From assembly GCA_964636625.1 (NCBI GenBank), contig CAZWUL010000034.1, positions 1-10,013 on the forward strand: 10,013 bases of DNA, read 5' to 3'. Below, in pieces: positions 5,527 through 10,013 of this stretch; positions within the stretch are counted from its first letter, which is position 1, and every line of letters starts with the position of its first letter. Under the pieces are notes generated by a model. That model had not been told where the DNA came from. It worked only from the letters and a program-made list of their open reading frames with translations, and made no database searches. Origin of the DNA: CAZWUL01 sp964636625. Lineage in GTDB: Bacteria > Atribacterota > Phoenicimicrobiia > Phoenicimicrobiales > Stramentimicrobiaceae. Position numbers and translations under genes: made by a program.

Positions 5527-7014
5527 ATGATTAAGATAGTAAAAAACAACAGAATGATTTTGACATTATTTACATTTTCTTTATTATTATTTTTCATTTC
5601 AAGCTGTGGTGGTGTTACTCCCGGCACTGACCCTCCTACCATCAGCTCCTTTACCGCTGACCCTCCCAGCATTACCGAGGGAGATAGCTCAACGCTTAGT
5701 TGGGTGGTAACCGGTGCTACGACCGTGAGTATCAACCAGGGCATTGGAACAGTTACTGGCACATCCGTTACCGTATCTCCAAAGGCTACCACAACTTACA
5801 CTCTTACAGCCACCAATAGTGCAGGCAGCACAACGGATACGGTAACCGTTACAGTAGGTGCAGATATGGGAGAAGCCATTCAGGTTGTTATTGAGGATAT
5901 CCTTCCGAATATTTCGGAAATTAAATCAGGCTTCCCCTATGTATGTCTAAAATTAGAATCACCTCTTCCCCCTGGAACCGTTATCGAGGAAGATTCTTTT
6001 TCGGATTTTAAAGCCCCTGTAAATATTATTTTAGGAGAAGAGATGTATTTCTTTTACCTGGATTTAGCCCCAAGGAGCTATTATGCCCATCCGGTGAAAT
6101 ACATTTTAGTCGATAAACAGGGAGAACACCAAATCCATGATGCCCAATGGTGGCCAAAGATTAACAACAAGATACCGGATATTATTGCTGAAGATACTCC
6201 TAATGAAGACTTTATTATTGCTTCGAATATTACTATAAAGAAGCCTATCGGAACTGTTCCTAATTATATTATTGATAAGATCATCAGTCAGTTCATGGAA
6301 GGTTTTATTGTGGTACAGGGATTAATGCCTGGTGAGAACTGTTTTGGGGATGCCAACAAGACTTATCTGAATGGCGTGAATTTCTTTAATGCCTATAAGA
6401 ATGCATTTTCGCGGGTTGAAGGACTGGTGCAAAGCGATGCAGCTCAAGTATTAAATACCATTGATGCTATGGCTGGTGAAGGCAGAAGTGTTATTACCAT
6501 CTTTATTATTGCTCACGGAAATGTTGATTGGGTTAAACTGGGAGGTCAGGGGTTTACCGCAAATCAGTTTAGGAATAAGATGGCAGAATACCCGGATATT
6601 GCATTTAATTTTATCTTAGGTTCCTGTCGTAGTGGGAGTTTTATCAATAATTTGAATACTCTGGACAATGTCTATGTTGTGCAAACAGCCTGTGCCTCAG
6701 ATGAAAATGCGACAACAGATGTAGATGAATGGGGTTCATTTAATGATATTAACCCTTCTGATATAGGTAGTGAATGGACCAGCTCTTTAATTAAGGCCAT
6801 GGATTTAATCGTCAATAATTCTGACCGACTGGGTACCATCCAGACTATGGCCAGTACCTATGGTGTACCGGTCACTTCTGTGTTAATATGTGAAGCCGGT
6901 TTTGGGGCGCTGGGTGCCAATCCGGGGCTTGGATTGTCTACTGATTATGATCTGACTCATGTCGTAGGTCATACTTCACCACGCTATTACTGTAAGACCG
7001 AGGTATTATATTAG
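5527..7014 (+). CDS. Lipoprotein with Ig-like domain and caspase-like (clan CD) cysteine peptidase domain
   Basis: This 495-residue protein has a start supported by AGAGAGGA (5511-5518), 8 nt before the ATG. The signal ends in lipobox I-S-S-C (Cys27). Residues 38-111 are the same Ig-like domain as in the two DNRLRE lipoproteins (STLSWVVTGATTVSINQGIG, TTTYTLTATNSAG). Residues 112 to about 310 are not recognised. Residues about 310-470 carry the clan CD dyad in the correct setting: a hydrophobic strand then H330-G331 (ITIFIIAHGN), 37 residues later a strand then C367 (FNFILGSCRSGSF), and a following VVQTACASDENATT..DEWGSF segment as in C13/C25-type peptidases. It is thus probably an envelope-anchored cysteine endopeptidase; specificity (Asp, Asn, Arg or Lys) cannot be told. 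It stands alone behind the glycine riboswitch, 126 nt after the terminator, and ends with TAG. Confidence 0.87.
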   Translation: MIKIVKNNRMILTLFTFSLLLFFISSCGGVTPGTDPPTISSFTADPPSITEGDSSTLSWVVTGATTVSINQGIGTVTGTSVTVSPKATTTYTLTATNSAGSTTDTVTVTVGADMGEAIQVVIEDILPNISEIKSGFPYVCLKLESPLPPGTVIEEDSFSDFKAPVNIILGEEMYFFYLDLAPRSYYAHPVKYILVDKQGEHQIHDAQWWPKINNKIPDIIAEDTPNEDFIIASNITIKKPIGTVPNYIIDKIISQFMEGFIVVQGLMPGENCFGDANKTYLNGVNFFNAYKNAFSRVEGLVQSDAAQVLNTIDAMAGEGRSVITIFIIAHGNVDWVKLGGQGFTANQFRNKMAEYPDIAFNFILGSCRSGSFINNLNTLDNVYVVQTACASDENATTDVDEWGSFNDINPSDIGSEWTSSLIKAMDLIVNNSDRLGTIQTMASTYGVPVTSVLICEAGFGALGANPGLGLSTDYDLTHVVGHTSPRYYCKTEVLY

Positions 7015-7038
7015 TTTTTGTTTAGTTTTAAATAGTTT

Positions 7039-7075
7039 ACTAGAAGGCTCAGCCTGCATAGCTGACCCTTCTAGT
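7039..7075 (+). repeat. Large hairpin after the peptidase gene
   Basis: ACTAGAAGGCTCAGC (7039-7053) pairs with GCTGACCCTTCTAGT (7061-7075), 14 of 15 positions, loop CTGCATA. It lies 24 nt after the stop at 7014 and probably ends the transcript or protects its 3' end, but no T-run follows, so it is not a canonical intrinsic terminator. Confidence 0.7.
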
Positions 7076-7091
7076 AGGTGATAATAGTGAT

Positions 7092-7155
7092 AAAATAAAG
7101 CTTTATTTTTATTTAACCATTACCACTTTCAAGAAGGTGGTAATGGTTAAATAAA
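7092..7155. repeat. 18-nt perfect palindrome followed by a 19-bp perfect inverted repeat
   Basis: AAAATAAAGCTTTATTTT (7092-7109) is a perfect palindrome. It runs into an inverted repeat with arms 7108-7126 and 7137-7155 (core TTAACCATTACCAC), identical over 19 bp around a 10-nt centre. A further small hairpin ATGGT/ACCAT follows at 7156-7168. None has a terminator-like T-run on either strand. Confidence 0.7.
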
Positions 7156-7166
7156 ATGGTTTTACC

Positions 7167-7449
7167 ATAAAAAGATTAAAAAAGCCAGATGATAATATTT
7201 TACCTGAAGTCCAAAGTTGGAAATACTATTGCTTAAGAAAGATTATAGCTAAAGGTATAAATAAAAAATCTAAAGAAAAATAGTAAAAAAGTCAAAATCC
7301 TTTCAAGAGTTCTTAAAGCCACCCGTTATGCGGGTGTAATATTTACCTGGATAATAACGCTATTGATAGTTTTTACATTTTTAATTTTTTCTGCTTCAAA
7401 TACTGATCAAACAAATAGTGGCATAGTTATCAATGAAGAGAACCAATAA
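7167..7449 (+). pseudogene. Frameshifted gene for a small single-span membrane protein, family unknown
   Basis: Two adjacent frames look coding. Frame 1 (7167-7283) reads KRLKKPDDNILPEVQSWKYY and continues to KKSKEK before TAG. Frame 2 (about 7276-7449) reads NSKKVKILSRVLKATRYAGV, then a transmembrane stretch IFTWIITLLIVFTFLIF, then a polar tail NTDQTNSGIVINEENQ and TAA. Removing one A from the A5 run at 7276-7280 joins them. There is no ATG or Shine-Dalgarno site for frame 1; ATA at 7167 stands where a start would be. It could be a decayed gene or, less likely, two chance frames. The run of codons ACC, GCC, GGT in frame 2 resembles the intact genes nearby. Confidence 0.35.
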
Positions 7450-7534
7450 ATATTGCCGCTTTTAACTTAACATGATGATACAATGTGATTACATAGGCAC
7501 ACAACCAAGAAAATATAGCATTTAAATTATCAAA

Positions 7535-7650
7535 ACTAGCACGCAAAGCAGAATAGCACCTATCAAAAATAGGGAGTATCAGATCTGGCAAAAGGATAGA
7601 CTCTCCCAACCCTCATAAAGTTAGATGGCTTCTATCTATTTTTTGAAAAT
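7535..7650 (+). repeat. Repeat B, copy 2
   Basis: This matches 2111-2195 at 74 of 86 aligned positions (7535-7620). GGGAG (7572-7576) can pair with CTCCC (7603-7607), and TATC (7577-7580) with GATA (7595-7598), giving one interrupted helix. Downstream TAGAT/ATCTA (7622-7638) is followed by a T-run, so as in copy 1 a weak terminator-like hairpin follows the conserved part although the bases differ. Confidence 0.7.
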
Positions 7651-8309
7651 CCCATTTCTTTCTATTATCCTTTTTACCAATATTACTTTATTTTTTACGA
7701 ATAGCTTAGGAAGGATAATTTAAAAGAAATTACTATCAAGAGGGTTTATCGAAAATATCAAAATACTTAATTAAGATAAGGATAACAAGTGAAGGATCAT
7801 TCTTGCTACAAGGAGTTAACTTAAATAGAAAATATTCAAATATAAGTTTTTTCATTTTTCACTAATCTAATCACATATACCATCTTTGAAACGAGAGGAA
7901 TCCTACTTGAAACCAGAGAGTTATAGTAGCTGTATAAAGTACCTAAAAAAATTTGACATCTAATTCAGGAGCTATTTTCCATTTATCATAACAGGTCAAT
8001 TTTTATATCTATTATCGGAAAATTTAAAACAACAAATACCTTATGAAGTTGAAAAGAGACCATAATTTTCTAATAATTATGATAAAATTAAAAATAAAAT
8101 TATTAGCTATTTCTAAAATAATATCTCCAATTCTATCCCTTAAATATGAGTTAGAGACTTTTGTCTGTTATTACTTGACTAAACTATTGGCTTTATTGTA
8201 TTTTATTTTAATTACTGCTTATTAACAGCTTAATATTTTATTTTTACAAAAAATTATTATAAAAATAAAGGTATTTTAAATTAACATAATTAAGTAAAAG
8301 AGGTGAAAT
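7651..8309. other. Long AT-rich intergenic region without recognisable genes
   Basis: No convincing gene was found on either strand. The only longer frame (8043-8225, plus) lacks a ribosome binding site. A perfect TTGACA at 7953-7958 has no matching -10. The 3' end holds the leader of the OmpA-like gene. Confidence 0.5.
8175..8204 (+). promoter_or_regulatory. Weak candidate promoter for the OmpA-like gene
   Basis: TTGACT (8175-8180) and TATTTT (8199-8204) stand 18 nt apart. The leader would be about 100 nt. The region is so AT-rich that chance matches are common. Confidence 0.25.
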
Positions 8310-9365
8310 ATGTATTTTACAAAGAAAATATGGATATGTTTATTTTTGGCCATTGCATTAATATCTTTGCCGGTTTATGCGGAAAAGGACCTAGATGGTA
8401 GTCATGACCATCCCTTGATTTCCCGGTATGAGGGTTCGATTATCCTTTATTATGAGAGTGTTGAGTTTGACAAATATACCCTTGCACTGGGCAAAGTTAC
8501 AAGAGAGATATTAGAAGAAGGACAATTATCCTCAAACCATGGTGTTACCCAAACTTATCGTGGAAACCCAACTACTCTAGAGCCTTCTGAATACCTATCT
8601 TTAGAGGGCAGGGTAACAAAAATAACCTATATCGGACCGGAAGAACGCTCTGTTTTAGAAATCTATCGCAATTACGAGAACGAGATAGAAAGAGCTGGTT
8701 TTGAAACTCTTTTTTCCGCCAGCGGAGAAGAGGTAAATGAATATGGTAATTGGCATGGCCTATTCTATCCTTTTACTGCAGAACGTTATGAACGAATATA
8801 TTATTTGCAATCACCAGAAAATCCTCGTTATATGGCTGCCAAGCTAAGTAGAGCTGAAGGTGATGTTTATATATCTTTATACATTCATCAGGGAGGTATG
8901 CTAACACCGGCTCGTTCTGCACACCGGGGGAGAGCAAAAATACAAATTGATATTGTGGAAGTTCGGCCAATGGATGAAGGACTTTTGACTGTAGACACCA
9001 TGTATGAAGATTTAGCTCGAAAAGGGTTTGTGTCCATTTACGGAATACAGTTTGATTATGATAGCGCTAAGGTTAAAAAGGAATCTGAGCATGCCTTGGG
9101 CGAGATAGCCATGTTGTTACAGGAATATATGGATTTCAATCTATACGTGGTAGGGCATACTGATGATGTTGGTTCGCTAGAGTACAATCTTTCTCTGTCT
9201 GAGAGACGGTCTGAAGCAATAGTAGATATTTTGGTCAACACCCATGGAATTGCTTCAAATCGTCTAATAGCTGCTGGAGTGGGCCCTTTGTCTCCTGTAT
9301 CGAACAATAAAACAGAATCAGGTCAGGCAATGAACAGGAGAGTAGAGTTAGTTTTAAGACATTAA
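8310..9365 (+). CDS. Secreted OmpA-family protein with N-terminal DUF4892-like domain
   Basis: This 351-residue protein starts 4-5 nt after GAGGTG (8300-8305). A classical signal peptide ends in PVYA-E, cleavage after residue 24. Residues about 25-230 fit DUF4892 of OmpA-associated proteins: DGSHDHPLISRYEGSIILYY at the start and YENEIERAGFETLFSASGEE later. Residues about 243-349 are a complete OmpA C-terminal domain: IQFDYDSAKV, VVGHTDDVGS with the peptidoglycan-contacting Asp285, NLSLSERRSEAI with Arg300, and a final MNRRVEL. The protein should be periplasmic or outer-membrane associated and bind the diaminopimelate stem peptide of peptidoglycan non-covalently. No beta-barrel region is evident. 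It is monocistronic, with its own terminator 15 nt after the TAA. Its presence is the best sign that the host is diderm. Confidence 0.9.
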   Translation: MYFTKKIWICLFLAIALISLPVYAEKDLDGSHDHPLISRYEGSIILYYESVEFDKYTLALGKVTREILEEGQLSSNHGVTQTYRGNPTTLEPSEYLSLEGRVTKITYIGPEERSVLEIYRNYENEIERAGFETLFSASGEEVNEYGNWHGLFYPFTAERYERIYYLQSPENPRYMAAKLSRAEGDVYISLYIHQGGMLTPARSAHRGRAKIQIDIVEVRPMDEGLLTVDTMYEDLARKGFVSIYGIQFDYDSAKVKKESEHALGEIAMLLQEYMDFNLYVVGHTDDVGSLEYNLSLSERRSEAIVDILVNTHGIASNRLIAAGVGPLSPVSNNKTESGQAMNRRVELVLRH

Positions 9366-9380
9366 ATAATACCAGACAAT

Positions 9381-9413
9381 CAAAGCCCCTCAGTTTCCTG
9401 TTGTGGGGTTTTG
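9381..9413 (+). terminator. Intrinsic terminator of the OmpA-like gene
   Basis: CAAAGCCCC (9381-9389) pairs with GGGGTTTTG (9405-9413), one G-U pair, and CAG/CTG-type pairs lie inside after a mismatch. The T-run forms part of the stem. The AAAGCCCCTCAG left arm resembles the repeat A hairpin but lacks the GGGGAGCC segment. Confidence 0.7.
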
Positions 9414-9673
9414 ATTAATTAATTCATATAAAGTAAGAGTTTTTTTCTACGATTTTAGACAAAATGTGGTATATTATATTCAATAAATAAAAGTTTATTC
9501 TGAGAATTAAAAATAGGATATAGAAAAATATTAAAAAGAGTTCTTTTTTAAATTATTTATTATTTTTATTTTTTACCAAAGCTATTCTTCTATCAAACTG
9601 TGCCTGTCTAGTATTTACCCTACCACTTTCTACCTGTATCACATATCCAAAATTTTATAAAGAGGGAAACACT

Positions 9674-10013
9674 ATGAACAGAACTGGTGAAGATGATTTG
9701 ACAAAAAAAGAAGTCGTAGAACAAGTTGAACAGAATCGCTGGAAAGTAATATTTGGAGGATTTCTGCTATCTTTAATGGGCGGGATGAGTTATGCATGGG
9801 GTTCATTTGTTGTTCCTCTTAGCAGGGATTGGGGATGGACTGTTGCCCAGGCAAACCTGCCTTTTACTGTGATGATTATTGTTTTTGCCATCACTATGAT
9901 ACCAGCAGGCTCGATCCAGGACAGGATAGGTCCCCGAAAAGTTGCCATGGTCGGGGCAGTGGTTTTCTTTATCGGATATGGGCTGGCTGCACTATTGCGC
10001 TTTATCCCAAATC
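9674..10013 (+). CDS. MFS transporter, OFA (oxalate/formate antiporter) family, 3' partial
   Basis: The ATG at 9674 follows AGAGGGA (9661-9667) by about 7 nt, and the frame stays open for 113 codons to the end of the window. After a polar start (MNRTGEDDLTKKEVVEQVEQ) comes NRWKVIFGGFLLSLMGGMSY, then AWGSFVVPLSRDWGWTVAQA, a second hydrophobic span VMIIVFAITMIPAG, the MFS loop 2-3 motif GSIQDRIGPRK (consensus GxxxDRxGxR), and a third span VAMVGAVVFFIGYGLAALL. The pattern of YAWG.FV.PL...WGW..AQ and PAG..QDR.GPR is that of OFA-type transporters, which exchange or co-transport small carboxylates such as oxalate, formate or pyruvate; the substrate cannot be set from this part. A typical member has about 400-430 residues and 12 spans. 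It is separated by 308 nt from the OmpA-like gene and is probably independently transcribed. Confidence 0.88.
   Translation, partial: MNRTGEDDLTKKEVVEQVEQNRWKVIFGGFLLSLMGGMSYAWGSFVVPLSRDWGWTVAQANLPFTVMIIVFAITMIPAGSIQDRIGPRKVAMVGAVVFFIGYGLAALLRFIPN

Noticed and set aside
5505..5792. Minus-strand frame over the start of the peptidase lipoprotein
   Set aside because: It is the complement of the signal and Ig-like coding region.
7731..7770. LKEITIKRVYRKYQ frame recalling the transposase tail LKEIA...IIKRVENKENRY
   Set aside because: Only about 20 codons between stops and the HTH centre is missing; the similarity is too slight.
8043..8225. 60-residue frame rich in Lys, Ile and Leu
   Set aside because: It has no ribosome binding site, lies in extremely AT-rich DNA and has low-complexity composition; most likely chance.
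8773..9307. Two minus-strand frames inside the OmpA-like gene
   Set aside because: They overlap the DUF4892/OmpA coding sequence and have no starts or motifs of their own.
1..10013. CRISPR arrays, tRNA or rRNA genes
   Set aside because: No regularly spaced direct repeats and no cloverleaf or rRNA-like conserved segments were seen on either strand.

Overview
The window looks like an AT-rich accessory stretch from a bacterium with an outer membrane. It encodes at least four lipoproteins with clear lipoboxes (one on the minus strand, one broken by a stop codon counted separately), an OmpA-type peptidoglycan-binding protein with a normal signal peptide, and the start of an MFS transporter. Shine-Dalgarno sites are strong, codons are AT-rich, and intergenic spaces are very long and full of repeats and gene debris. 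This would suit an uncultivated or anaerobic low-GC diderm such as Atribacterota or Halanaerobiales; that placement is inference, and no marker gene is present to settle it.

Layout. (1) 2-886: 5'-truncated lipoprotein with an Ig-like and a DNRLRE domain, followed by a hairpin terminator in a conserved repeat (repeat A). (2) 1118-1262: frameshifted C-terminal remnant of a REP-associated (Y1-type) transposase, abutting a convergent small lipoprotein gene (1263-1709, minus). (3) 1800-2583: long non-coding stretch with a second repeat A copy, the first copy of an 86-nt repeat B, a decayed minus-strand gene fragment, and a promoter plus two leader hairpins. (4) 2584-3819: lipoprotein with an InlB-like domain and a right-handed beta-helix, flanked by a 22-bp inverted repeat. 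(5) 3935-4834: a second Ig-DNRLRE lipoprotein gene, interrupted by an amber codon exactly at the conserved Trp of the Ig domain, followed by repeat A copy 3. (6) 5120-5400: a tandem glycine riboswitch with an overlapping intrinsic terminator. (7) 5527-7014: a lipoprotein with the same Ig-like domain, here joined to a caspase-like (clan CD) cysteine peptidase domain. (8) 7039-8309: palindromes, a broken small membrane-protein gene, repeat B copy 2, and otherwise empty AT-rich DNA. (9) 8310-9365: secreted DUF4892-like/OmpA protein with a terminator. (10) 9674-end: N-terminus of an OFA-type (oxalate/formate antiporter family) MFS transporter.

How it fits together. Three loci share one plan: lipoprotein leader, then a single Ig-like domain, then a variable effector module (DNRLRE twice, caspase-like peptidase once). 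They appear to be a paralogous family of surface lipoproteins diversified by module exchange and partly decaying. The most unusual element is the glycine riboswitch placed before the peptidase lipoprotein rather than before glycine cleavage or transport genes. Its geometry predicts that glycine binding prevents termination, that is, glycine-induced expression of a cell-envelope protease-like protein.
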